Source: Acidobacteriota bacterium (GTDB lineage Bacteria > Acidobacteriota > Terriglobia > Terriglobales > Acidobacteriaceae). From it: a DNA stretch of 38,873 nt. Below are positions 29,034 to 38,076 of the stretch, one piece after another (the first letter of the stretch is position 1; each line of letters begins with the position of its first letter). The stretch covers positions 1 to 38,873 of the forward strand of contig JAFAIN010000121.1 in the NCBI GenBank assembly GCA_019236695.1, in the 5' to 3' direction. Under the pieces are notes generated by a model. That model was not told where the DNA came from, searched no databases, and saw nothing but the letters and a program-made list of their open reading frames with translations. The position numbers and the translations under genes are program-made.

Positions 29034-29195
29034 ACACCAGGTTAGAAGCTGCAGGCCAGAGCAGCGGTTGGCCTCCTTGCAGTTTCTGGCTTCCTAAGGA
29101 CACCCAGCCAGCCAGTCAGCCCAGAGAAAAAATGCCGAACCGCCGAACACCGGGGAAAGCCGGTAGTCCGACAATTCGGCAGCAGGTCAATCCTC

Positions 29196-29726
29196 CTACG
29201 CCGCGGGCCGCAGCACATTGCGCTCTTCGCTGGTGCGCTCGGCCATCGCGGTTCTTCCGCCGGCTCCGGCTGCTCCACCCATCATGGCAAAGATCCAGCC
29301 CAGCAGCAGCGACACAAACCCGCCCCAGCCAATATTTGCTGTATCGGTCCAGGCGCGAGCCGGATTCGCCGCCGGTGCTCCCTGGCCTCCGCTCAACACG
29401 GCTCCCGCCAGCGAAACCAGCATAATGAAGCCTGTTATTGCCACCCCAAACGTCGCCAGCCCATGAATGGCGCCGCCAGGTCGCCGGTCGCTGTTCGAGA
29501 GCCGGCCTGCAATGTGTCCGCCTGCGTAGCAGGCAACCGAAGTCAAAACCACGCTCCAGAGGCTCAGGCCCACCACATTAGTGGTCCCCGCGCTGGCAAA
29601 TACCGCCAGGCCAAGCGAGCCAAATACCGCCCAGATGGCGTAGATACAGAAAACACCAGCCCAAACCGCGCTCCAGTTCATGCGTTGCGTGGAGGGCATG
29701 GCAGTGACACCAAGTCCTATCGCCAT
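29196..29726 (-). CDS. Hypothetical small integral membrane protein
   Basis: 176 aa; about 4 TM segments ('WSAVWAGVFCIYAIWAVFGSLGLAVF', 'GGFVSLLLGWIFAMMGGAAGAG'). Confidence 0.7.
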   Translation of the reverse strand: MAIGLGVTAMPSTQRMNWSAVWAGVFCIYAIWAVFGSLGLAVFASAGTTNVVGLSLWSVVLTSVACYAGGHIAGRLSNSDRRPGGAIHGLATFGVAITGFIMLVSLAGAVLSGGQGAPAANPARAWTDTANIGWGGFVSLLLGWIFAMMGGAAGAGGRTAMAERTSEERNVLRPAA

Positions 29727-29836
29727 AAATTCCCCCTTTCGATAAAATTGCCTCTACTCATAACGATGTGCGGCAGCCCACGGCCGATGCCTGCACCAGA
29801 ACTGGTGCAGGAAAAATTTCGTTTCGCGTTCGGCTG

Positions 29837-29876
29837 CAATTCGGCAATTCCGCAGTTCGGCAATTCGGCAATCCAA
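29837..29876. repeat. 8-bp-period repeat, 36 nt identical to the copy at 660-695
   Basis: caattcgg|caattccg|cagttcgg|caattcgg|caat at 29837-29872 matches 660-695 exactly. Confidence 0.9.
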
Positions 29877-29923
29877 GCTACAATCCCACTACAGCCGCAA
29901 CATTCCATCCATTCGGAGCGATT

Positions 29924-30568
29924 TTGCGAACCTCTCTGCTCATCCTGCTCGCCTGCACTGCCCATTCATGCGCGCAATCGCGCCAAGCATTACCCGGATC
30001 GGTGGTCCAGCCCGGCCCGCCGGGAGCGCCGAGCAAGGCACTGCCTCCCGCTACCCGCGCCAGCGAAGCGCCCGTCGACGCTGCCGATATCGAATTCATG
30101 CAAGGCATGATCATGCACCACCAGCAGGCGGTTGAAATGTCAGGCCTGATTTCAGACCGCACTCGCAACAAGGCCATGCTCGATCTCGGCCGGCGCATCA
30201 ACCTTTCGCAGAGCGATGAAATCCGGTTCATGCACAACTGGCTGGCGGCTCGCGGCGAGCCTGCGGCCATGCCCAAGCCCATGCCGATGCATGCCCACGG
30301 CGAAGATGATTCCATGCCGCTCATGCCCGGCATGCTTACGCGGGCGCAGATGGATGAGCTGCGAAAGGCCGGCGGCGCCCAGTTTGACCGGCTGTTCCTC
30401 TCCGGCATGATCCAGCATCATCGCGGCGCGCTCGCCATGGTCAAACAACTGTTTGACTCCGGCGGCTCGGGCCAGGACCCGGAGCTATTCGACTTCGCCA
30501 CTGATGTGGACAACACCCAGCGCGCCGAAATCAACCTGATGGAGAAAATGCTGAAGGACTACCGCTGA
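29924..30568 (+). CDS. DUF305 family protein, probably secreted/lipoprotein
   Basis: 'DIEFMQGMIMHHQQAVEMSGLI', 'FDRLFLSGMIQHHRGALAMVKQLF' His/Met motifs; TTG start with signal 'LRTSLLILLACTAHSCAQ'. Confidence 0.87.
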   Translation: MRTSLLILLACTAHSCAQSRQALPGSVVQPGPPGAPSKALPPATRASEAPVDAADIEFMQGMIMHHQQAVEMSGLISDRTRNKAMLDLGRRINLSQSDEIRFMHNWLAARGEPAAMPKPMPMHAHGEDDSMPLMPGMLTRAQMDELRKAGGAQFDRLFLSGMIQHHRGALAMVKQLFDSGGSGQDPELFDFATDVDNTQRAEINLMEKMLKDYR

Positions 30569-30580
30569 AGGAGAAGAATA

Positions 30581-32461
30581 ATGATCCGCATTCCCATGTC
30601 CCGCTCACTCCCGGCCGCTGCCCTGGCATGTGCGCTTCTGAGTCTTTTTCCCAGCCGCGCCCATGCTCAATCCGGCCCCGCTCCCGCCCCTGCCGTGGAA
30701 AACGGTTCCGATGCGGCTGACCCTCGCTTTGCGCTCAAGCCCGGGTTCTGGGACGCCGGTGAAATCAGCATGGGCCTCGAGCACATCGCGTTTGTGAAGA
30801 AGCCCCCTGCGTTCCAGGCGCCGCCTCCCAAGCCCGACGCCAAACCCATGGAGCGCATCATGTCGCAGCTCGGCTATTCCAACTCCGATATGGCCTTCCA
30901 GGGCAACCATCTCTTTCAGGGCAATTTCTATGGCCTGAATTTTTATGACATTTCCGATCCGGCAAAGATTGCGCTCGTCACCTCGGTGGTATGCCCGGGC
31001 GGCCAGGGCGATGTTTCGGTTTACCGCCATCTGCTGTTCATGTCCGTCGAGATGCCCAATGGGCGGCTCGACTGCGGAACCCAGGGATTTCCGCCCGCGC
31101 CGCCGCCCGAGCCAGGCCACGAGCGCGAGCGCCGCCTCCCCGCCGCCAGCCCTGAGCGTTTCCGCGGCGTGCGTATCTTCGATATCAGCGATATTTCGAG
31201 CCCCCGCCAGGTAGCGGCGGTTCAGACCTGCCGTGGCTCCCATACCCACACCCTGGTAGTGGACCCGAAGGACCAGGACAACGTTTACATTTATGTCTCC
31301 GGCACGTCATTTGTCCGGCAGTCTGCGGAACTTGAGGGATGCTCGGGCGAAAAGCCTGATAAGGATCCCAACACGGCGCTGTTTCGTATTGATGTCATCC
31401 GGGTGCCGCTGGCGAACCCGCAAACGGCAAAAATCGTTTCCCACCCGCGCGTTTTTATGGATGCGCGCAGCGGCGTCATCAACAGCCTCAGCAACGGCGG
31501 CAGCCATGATAAGGATGAGGAGAAGCCGGCCGACAGCGACCAATGCCACGACATTACCGTGTACTCGGCTCTCGGCTTGGCGGCCGGCGCCTGCTCCGGC
31601 AACGGCCTTTTGCTCGATATCAGCGACCCCGTGAACCCCGTGCGCCTCGATGCCGTCAACGACCGTAATTACAGTTACTGGCATTCGGCTACGTTCTCCA
31701 ACGACGGCGGCAAAGTCCTGTTTACCGACGAATGGGGCGGCGGCCTGCAGCCGCGCTGCCGGCCGCAGGATCCGAAGCAATGGGGTGCCGATGCCATCTT
31801 CTATATCCGCGACCGCAAGCTCCAGTTCGCTGGCTACTACAAAATGCCCGCGGCACAGGGTGACACCGAGAACTGCGTCGCCCATAACGGTTCCCTCATC
31901 CCAGTCCCCGGCCGCGATATCGAAGTGCAGGCCTGGTACCAGGGCGGCATCTCCGTGGTCGATTTTACGGACGCTGCCCACCCGCAGGAGATTGCCTACT
32001 TTGACCGCGGCCCGCTCGATGCCAAAAACCTCATCCTGGGCGGCGACTGGTCAGCCTACTGGTACAACGGCTACATCTATGGCTCCGAAATCGCGCGCGG
32101 CATTGACGTTTTCAAGCTGCTGCCCTCGCGCCTTCTCACTGCCAATGAAATTGCCGCGGCCAACCAGGTTCGGTTTAACGAGCTCAACGTGCAGAATCAG
32201 CCGCGCATCACCTGGCCCAAAAACCTGGTGGTTGCCCGCGCCTACCTCGACCAGCTTGCCCGCGGTCAATCCATCCCGCAGAAGCAGTGGCAGGACGCGC
32301 GCAAGCAGATTGATCGCACGGAGAAATCGCGAATGAACACCCGGCAACTGGCGAAGCTTCAAGCAACCGCAGCCAGCCTGGAGCGCGCCAGCCCCAAAGA
32401 CCCGGGTGACGCGAGGCGCGTCGCCGCCCTGGTCGAAATCCTCAGGCACCCGGAGTCTTAG
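30581..32461 (+). CDS. LVIVD-repeat (beta-propeller-like) secreted protein
   Basis: Signal peptide; repeated 'GLNFYDISDPAKIALV', 'VRIFDISDISSPRQVAAV', 'GISVVDFTDAAHPQEIAYFD'. Confidence 0.8.
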   Translation: MIRIPMSRSLPAAALACALLSLFPSRAHAQSGPAPAPAVENGSDAADPRFALKPGFWDAGEISMGLEHIAFVKKPPAFQAPPPKPDAKPMERIMSQLGYSNSDMAFQGNHLFQGNFYGLNFYDISDPAKIALVTSVVCPGGQGDVSVYRHLLFMSVEMPNGRLDCGTQGFPPAPPPEPGHERERRLPAASPERFRGVRIFDISDISSPRQVAAVQTCRGSHTHTLVVDPKDQDNVYIYVSGTSFVRQSAELEGCSGEKPDKDPNTALFRIDVIRVPLANPQTAKIVSHPRVFMDARSGVINSLSNGGSHDKDEEKPADSDQCHDITVYSALGLAAGACSGNGLLLDISDPVNPVRLDAVNDRNYSYWHSATFSNDGGKVLFTDEWGGGLQPRCRPQDPKQWGADAIFYIRDRKLQFAGYYKMPAAQGDTENCVAHNGSLIPVPGRDIEVQAWYQGGISVVDFTDAAHPQEIAYFDRGPLDAKNLILGGDWSAYWYNGYIYGSEIARGIDVFKLLPSRLLTANEIAAANQVRFNELNVQNQPRITWPKNLVVARAYLDQLARGQSIPQKQWQDARKQIDRTEKSRMNTRQLAKLQATAASLERASPKDPGDARRVAALVEILRHPES

Positions 32462-32579
32462 CGATTTCAGCTCCAGCCGTAGGCGCGGGGCCAAACTGGG
32501 TTTGTTGATTCCCGCCCATGCGGGAAATCTGCAGTTGTGGAGCGGGGCTACAGCGGAGCGGCGTTTCAAGCTGAAATCG
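32462..32579. terminator. Structured convergent intergenic region (nested inverted repeats), possible bidirectional terminator
   Basis: cgatttcagct (32462-32472) pairs with agctgaaatcg (32569-32579); inner hairpin ttcccgc-ccat-gcgggaa (32509-32526). Confidence 0.45.
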
Positions 32580-32940
32580 GAGGACTGTTTCGTTCGAGCT
32601 CTTCCTTCAACACCAGCGCATTGTTGCGCTCGGTGTTTTTCGAAGCGAACAGCAGCGTAATGCGCCTGCGCTTGCGGAGTAGTCCGTGAGCCTGGGCGAG
32701 GCTGGATACCGCCTGCGGCGCAGCCAGCTCAGCCAGGTACTTCCGTCGAAATGCCTGCCACTCGGCGGGACGGGCATGGAACCATTTCCGCAGCTCGTTC
32801 GAGGGAGCTGCATCGCGCAACCAGAGGTCAATTTTGGCTGCCTCTTTGGTCAGCCCGCGAGGCCACAAACGGTCAACCAGAATGCGAATGCCGTCGCGTG
32901 GCGATGGTTCGTCGTAAGCGCGCTTCAATGAGATGGACAT
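32566..32940 (-). CDS. DUF488 family protein
   Basis: 'RAYDEPSPRDGIRILVDRLWPRGLTKEAAKIDLWLRDAAPSNELRKWF' is characteristic. Confidence 0.93.
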   Translation of the reverse strand: MSISLKRAYDEPSPRDGIRILVDRLWPRGLTKEAAKIDLWLRDAAPSNELRKWFHARPAEWQAFRRKYLAELAAPQAVSSLAQAHGLLRKRRRITLLFASKNTERNNALVLKEELERNSPPISA

Positions 32941-32958
32941 GAAGTGTTATTCCGCCAT

Positions 32959-34371
32959 TCAGCCTTGTACGGCCGCAACAATGGCGGCGGCGAGTTGTTC
33001 ATCCTGTTCCGAAAAGACAGTGCGCAGGTCGAGAATGACCCTGCCGTCTTCGACGCGGGCGATTACGCGAAACTCGGAGCGGCGCAGGCGCGAGGCCAGT
33101 TCGTCTGCGCTCAAGCCGGCCGCGGAACAGGCGAGCGCAAAACTCGGCACGGTGGCCTGCGGCGCGGCCCCGCCGCCGATGATCGCCTCCACAGCGATCA
33201 CTTCGATTTGCGCGCGCGAACCTTTTCCGCCCTGCACGCTCCGTGCAATGGCCAGCGCGCGCTCGCGAAGTTCGGCCGCCGGCGCCAGCATCATTCGCAA
33301 CGCGGGTATGGCGGCATAGTCTTTGCGAACATACGCCATCAAGGTGGCTTCCAGAGCGGCGCAGGTGAGCTTGTCCACGCGCAGGGCGCGGAACAGCGGG
33401 TTCCGGCGTATCGCAGCCACCAGCTCCGGCCGCCCGGTGATGAGCCCCGCCTGTGGGCCGCCCAGCAGCTTGTCGCCGCTATACGTCACAATGTCGGCGC
33501 CGGCCCCGAGTGAATCCGCCACCCCAGGTTCGCCCTGAAGCTTCAACTGCCGCAGATCGAACAGCGCGCCGCTGCCCAGATCCTCCATAACCGGCAGGCT
33601 GAGTCTGTGCCCCAGTTCAACCAGCTCGCGCAGCGAAGGCTGCGACGTGAACCCGACCATCTGGAAGTTCGACCGGTGCACCCGCAGCAGCAGGCGCGTG
33701 CGCTGGTTCACCGCGCGCTCATAGTCCTCAATGCGTGTGCGGTTCGTCGCTCCTACCTCGCGCAGCGCCGCCCCCGACTTGGCCATCACTTCCGGGATCC
33801 GGAACGACTCGCCGATCTCGACCAGCTCGCCGCGCGATACGATGACCTCGCCTCCTTCGGCGAGCGAGTTCAGCGCGAGCAGTACCGCGGCAGCGTTGTT
33901 GTTCACCACGATGGTGGACGAATCGCGGTCGCTGAAGATCCTGTGAAAGAGCTTCTGCAGGTGCGAATCCCGGCGGCCGCGCTCGCCCGCCGAAATTTCA
34001 AATTCCAGGTTGGAATACCGGGTTGCCGTTCCGGCGATATGCTCGACCGCCGCCGGTGTCAAAGGCGCGCGCCCCAGGTTGGTATGCAGAATGACCCCCG
34101 TGGCATTGATCACAGAACAAAGCGAATACTGCAGGCTCCGGTCCACCTCGGCTGCAATCGCGCCGCCGGCCGAGGCGAGAACAACTTCGAGTCCCCGGGC
34201 ATCCAGCCGGCCTTCCTGCACATCTTTTCGCAGCCTGGCCAGTACCACTCGCGCAGCGACCGTCACCGCCTCGTGCCCCTCTCGCCTGGTGAGCTCAAGC
34301 GCCTCCGGCGAGCGCAAAAGCTCGTCCACCGAGGGTAGATTGCGAAGCAGGGCGGGACTTGTGGAGTTCAT
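32959..34371 (-). CDS. selA: L-seryl-tRNA(Sec) selenium transferase
   Basis: 'LLRNLPSVDELLRS', 'VINATGVILHTNLGRAPL', 'EVGATNRTRIEDYE', PLP Lys context 'TYSGDKLLGGPQAGLI'. Confidence 0.93.
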   Translation of the reverse strand: MNSTSPALLRNLPSVDELLRSPEALELTRREGHEAVTVAARVVLARLRKDVQEGRLDARGLEVVLASAGGAIAAEVDRSLQYSLCSVINATGVILHTNLGRAPLTPAAVEHIAGTATRYSNLEFEISAGERGRRDSHLQKLFHRIFSDRDSSTIVVNNNAAAVLLALNSLAEGGEVIVSRGELVEIGESFRIPEVMAKSGAALREVGATNRTRIEDYERAVNQRTRLLLRVHRSNFQMVGFTSQPSLRELVELGHRLSLPVMEDLGSGALFDLRQLKLQGEPGVADSLGAGADIVTYSGDKLLGGPQAGLITGRPELVAAIRRNPLFRALRVDKLTCAALEATLMAYVRKDYAAIPALRMMLAPAAELRERALAIARSVQGGKGSRAQIEVIAVEAIIGGGAAPQATVPSFALACSAAGLSADELASRLRRSEFRVIARVEDGRVILDLRTVFSEQDEQLAAAIVAAVQG

Positions 34372-34393
34372 GAATGAGTCATTGTAGAACCAG

Positions 34394-34435
34394 GGGAATT
34401 TGCGAAACTGCGAAACTGCGGAAGCGGGGAATTTG
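34394..34435. repeat. Reverse-oriented copy of the 8-bp-period repeat family between divergent genes
   Basis: aggggaatttgcgaaactgcgaaactgcggaagcggggaattt; reverse complement gives cgcagttt|cgcagttt|cgcaaatt. Confidence 0.6.
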
Positions 34436-34551
34436 TTCGAAATAGCCTCCGGCCGCCTGTCCGGCCGGCGGCGGTCCTTCGACCTCGCTCAGGGCAGGCC
34501 GGCCCACTTCGTTTTTGATAATCCCCCCATTCGCTATAGAATCTCGGCCGC

Positions 34552-37017
34552 ATGCACAAAGCACTGGTGGCTGTTTTGACCACGTATGCCCTCTTCGCAT
34601 CGGCGCAACTGAGAAAGCAGGCCGAAGCCGCTCATCCACAAACCGGCGGCACCGTCACCGTCTCCGGGCTTCGCCGGCCCGTTACAGTCATTCGCGATCA
34701 TTGGGGCGTGGCGCATATATACGCCGAAAACCAGCATGACCTGTTCTTTGCGCAGGGTTACGTCGCCGCTCAGGATCGGCTGTTTCAAATGGAGTTGTGG
34801 AAGCGTGTGGGCCAGGGCCGGCTGGCGGAGATACTTGGGTCCTCGTTTCTCGAGCGCGATGTTGCCGCAAGGTTGTTGCGTTACCGCGGCGATCTCCAGG
34901 GCGAATATCTGGCCTATGGAGCGGACACACGCGACATCCTGGCTGCATTCACCTCCGGCATCAACGCCTACATTCAGGAACGCCGGAATTCTTCCGAGGG
35001 CCTCCCGCTCGAATTCCAGCTCGCCGGCTTCGATCCCGAACTCTGGAATCCGGAAGATTGTCTGATGCGCATGGCCGGATATCCCATGACAGGCAATGCC
35101 TTGTCCGAGCTTTATCACGCCCAGTTGGTATCGTCGCTGGGGGTGGAACGCGCCGGCAGGCTGCTTGACCTCCCGCCCGGCGTCAAGCTCGATCCCGTGT
35201 CAGGAGCCGACTACAGTGACATCGGCCGTGACGTCCTGAGGAATTTTGTGGGCAGCGATACGCGAATCGAATTCCCCGGGCAAACGCCGGCAGTTTCAAC
35301 TTCCACGCCCGCTTCCCCTGGCCTGCAGGATGCCGGGGACGACTGGCTCTCCGCTTCCAATAACTGGACCGTTTCGGGCCGGCTCACCGCATCCGGAAAG
35401 CCCATCCTGGCGAACGATCCCCATCGCACAATTGCCGTGCCTTCGCTACGCTACATGATTCATCTGGTTGCGCCGCCGGAAAACGGAAGCCGCGGCTGGG
35501 ACGTAATCGGCGCCGGTGAACCGGGGCTGCCCGGCGTTGCCGTCGGCCATAACCAGGACATCGCCTGGGGCTTTACCATCTTCCCGGAAGATCAGCAGGA
35601 CCTCTACCTCGAGCAGATGAACCCCGAGCATCCGGATGAATACCAAACCGAATCGGGCTGGAAACGGGTTCAGGCCGTGGCCGAAACTTTTCAGGTAAAA
35701 AATCAGCCGCCAGTACAGCGGGAGCTGAAATTCACGCGCCATGGCCCTATCGTGTGGGCCGATGGTCATCGTGCCCTGGCCCTCCGCTGGACGGGAGCGG
35801 AGCCGGGCACGGCAGGCTATCTGGGATCGCTCGCCGTGGATCGCGCGCACAACTGGCAGGAATTTGAAGCCGCAATGGAAAAATGGAGGCTCCCGGCCGA
35901 GAACATCGTTTACGCCGATCGCGCCGGCAATATCGGCGAGCACTCGGCGGGCCTGGCCCCGATTCGTAAGAACTGGACCGGCCTCCTGCCGGTGGATGGC
36001 GCGAGCGGGAAATACGAATGGGCAGGGTTCGTTCCACTCGGCGAGTTGCCGCACTGGCACAACCCCGCCCAGGGATTCGTGGCAACAGCCAACAACAATG
36101 TGACCCCGCCCGGCTATCCCTACAAAATCGGCTTTGAATGGGGTGCTCCCTACCGTGTGGATCGCATCCGCCAGTTACTCAGCCCGAACTCTGCCGGAGG
36201 GGCAAAGCCGGAAAAGCTTACCGTTAAGGATATGGAGCGCATCCAGACCGACACAACCTCGCTTGCGGCGAAACAACTGATCGAGATTCTGCGCAATGTT
36301 TCGGCACACGAGCCATCGCAAACGCCGCTGGCGGCCGTGCTGCTGAATTGGGATGGCAATCTCACGCGCGGTTCCGCTGCCGCGGTTCTTTACGAATACT
36401 GGGTGAATAGCATGCGTCGCGCTCTGGCGCCGCTGCTCTTAGGCGGGGCCAGCCCGCAGCAATCGAGTGAGAACGCTCGCCTGATCTCGCTGGTTGAGCC
36501 GCGCCTCCCGCTTCCCGTTCTGATTGCGAATCTCCGCGAGCCGCAGTCTGATGTTTTTGGCAAGGATGCCGTGGCGAAGCGCAACGAGTTGGTGCTGGCT
36601 GCGCTTGCCTCTGCGGAAATCAGCCTGAAGCAGCGCCAGGGAGACGATCCTCAGGGTTGGGCCTGGGGGAAGCTGCATACCATCCACTTCCGCCATTCCC
36701 TGGATTCCGTGACTGCTGACGCTGCTCAACGGTTCGATATCGGGCCTTTTCCCCGTCCCGGAGACGGCACAACCGTAAACGCTACGGGAGGATTTCCCGG
36801 CCAGACCGCGGGAGCCAGCTATCGCGAGATCTTCGATCTTGCCGATTGGGACAAGGCTGTGGCGGTCAACACTCCGGGCCAAAGCGGTGATCCGGCCAGC
36901 CCGCATTACCGCGATCTGGAGCCCTTGTGGGATCAGGGGCAGTATTTCCCGCTCAGCTACTCGCGCCAGGCTGTGGAGAGGAACGCCGGCGAGAAGCTGG
37001 TTCTGAAGCCTCGTTGA
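34552..37017 (+). CDS. Penicillin acylase family protein (Ntn hydrolase)
   Basis: 821 aa; 'VIRDHWGVAHIYAENQHDLFFAQGYVAAQDRLFQME', autoprocessing-site context 'SASNNWTVSGRLTASGKPILANDPH', 'VATANNNVTPPGYPY'. Confidence 0.94.
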   Translation: MHKALVAVLTTYALFASAQLRKQAEAAHPQTGGTVTVSGLRRPVTVIRDHWGVAHIYAENQHDLFFAQGYVAAQDRLFQMELWKRVGQGRLAEILGSSFLERDVAARLLRYRGDLQGEYLAYGADTRDILAAFTSGINAYIQERRNSSEGLPLEFQLAGFDPELWNPEDCLMRMAGYPMTGNALSELYHAQLVSSLGVERAGRLLDLPPGVKLDPVSGADYSDIGRDVLRNFVGSDTRIEFPGQTPAVSTSTPASPGLQDAGDDWLSASNNWTVSGRLTASGKPILANDPHRTIAVPSLRYMIHLVAPPENGSRGWDVIGAGEPGLPGVAVGHNQDIAWGFTIFPEDQQDLYLEQMNPEHPDEYQTESGWKRVQAVAETFQVKNQPPVQRELKFTRHGPIVWADGHRALALRWTGAEPGTAGYLGSLAVDRAHNWQEFEAAMEKWRLPAENIVYADRAGNIGEHSAGLAPIRKNWTGLLPVDGASGKYEWAGFVPLGELPHWHNPAQGFVATANNNVTPPGYPYKIGFEWGAPYRVDRIRQLLSPNSAGGAKPEKLTVKDMERIQTDTTSLAAKQLIEILRNVSAHEPSQTPLAAVLLNWDGNLTRGSAAAVLYEYWVNSMRRALAPLLLGGASPQQSSENARLISLVEPRLPLPVLIANLREPQSDVFGKDAVAKRNELVLAALASAEISLKQRQGDDPQGWAWGKLHTIHFRHSLDSVTADAAQRFDIGPFPRPGDGTTVNATGGFPGQTAGASYREIFDLADWDKAVAVNTPGQSGDPASPHYRDLEPLWDQGQYFPLSYSRQAVERNAGEKLVLKPR

Positions 37018-37025
37018 GTAGGTCT

Positions 37026-37070
37026 GGCCAATGACGCCTGGCACCCGGCGCCCGCCCTCATTGGCCGGTT
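37026..37070 (+). terminator. Candidate terminator hairpin after the penicillin acylase gene
   Basis: ggccaatga (37026-37034) pairs with tcattggcc (37058-37066), followed by ggtttt. Confidence 0.45.
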
Positions 37071-37987
37071 TTCGCTCTTCTACCGCCGACAACGCTTTTC
37101 AACTTCTCCACGTTGCGCGCGTCGTCACCCGGTTCATCGATGGGGGTTTCGGCAATGAAGGCAGCAGATGCGGTGTGGCGGTCATTGAGCAGGCGGCGGA
37201 AAGGCTTCAGGCCAATCGTTCCACGCCCGATGTGCTGGTGGCGATCAAGCCGGGAACCGCGGCCGGCCTTGGCATCATTGCAGTGCCATACCCGCACTGT
37301 GGTGAATCCTATGCTCGCTTGAATCTGCTTCATCGTCTCTTCGTAACCCGAGGCCGAAACGATGTCATACCCTGCAACGTGGACGTGGCAGGTATCGAGG
37401 CAGGCGGCTACCGGCAATATCGGTTTCAGCAGGGCAATCAGCTCTGCCACCTGCTCGAAGGAACCGCCAAGGGAAAATTCGTGCCCGGCCGTGTTCTCGA
37501 TCAGCAGCGTCAGGCCGCCGCTCGCCAAATCGAGGCCTTCGACGGCGCGGGCTATCCCGATGCCGGCCCGCTTAAGGCCTTGCGTTCGCGTCATTCCGCG
37601 AAACGACCCGGGATGCAGCACCAGATAATCGGCGCAGAGCCGCAGCCCGCGCTCCATTTCTCCTCGCAGAGCCCGAATTGCCATGCTGTAGAAGCCCTCA
37701 TTCACCGCGGCGATGTTGATGAGGTAGTTGGCATGTATCACAAGCGGCCGCAGATCATATTTCTCCCGCAGCCGGCTCATGGTTTCGCACTGGCGGGGCG
37801 CGAGCTCGTAAGCTTTCCACTGTCGGGGGCTCGAAGAGAACACCTGAAACGTGTTGCAGCCCAGGCGATATGCGCGCTCGGCCGCAAGTTCAACGCCGCC
37901 CGCCGTGGAGGTGTGGATGCCGATTCGCCGCCGCGTGCGCCACGGCGGTTCTTTGGGGGCGGGCTGCAGCAGGATGTCGCGGAGCAT
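37058..37987 (-). CDS. nfo: Deoxyribonuclease IV (AP endonuclease family 2)
   Basis: 'IGIHTSTAGGVELAAERAYRLGCNTFQVFSSSPRQW', 'LVIHANYLINIA', 'LLIENTAGHEFSLGGSFEQVAEL', 'ACLDTCHVHVAGYD', 'HQHIGRGTIG'. Confidence 0.95.
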   Translation of the reverse strand: MLRDILLQPAPKEPPWRTRRRIGIHTSTAGGVELAAERAYRLGCNTFQVFSSSPRQWKAYELAPRQCETMSRLREKYDLRPLVIHANYLINIAAVNEGFYSMAIRALRGEMERGLRLCADYLVLHPGSFRGMTRTQGLKRAGIGIARAVEGLDLASGGLTLLIENTAGHEFSLGGSFEQVAELIALLKPILPVAACLDTCHVHVAGYDIVSASGYEETMKQIQASIGFTTVRVWHCNDAKAGRGSRLDRHQHIGRGTIGLKPFRRLLNDRHTASAAFIAETPIDEPGDDARNVEKLKSVVGGRRAKTGQ

Positions 37988-38076
37988 GTGAAATCCGGAG
38001 ATATGAAATGTGGAAAGACGGCAGGGCAGATCGGAAGTTTGCAGATTTTACATTTCCAGATTCAATATCTCCGGGT

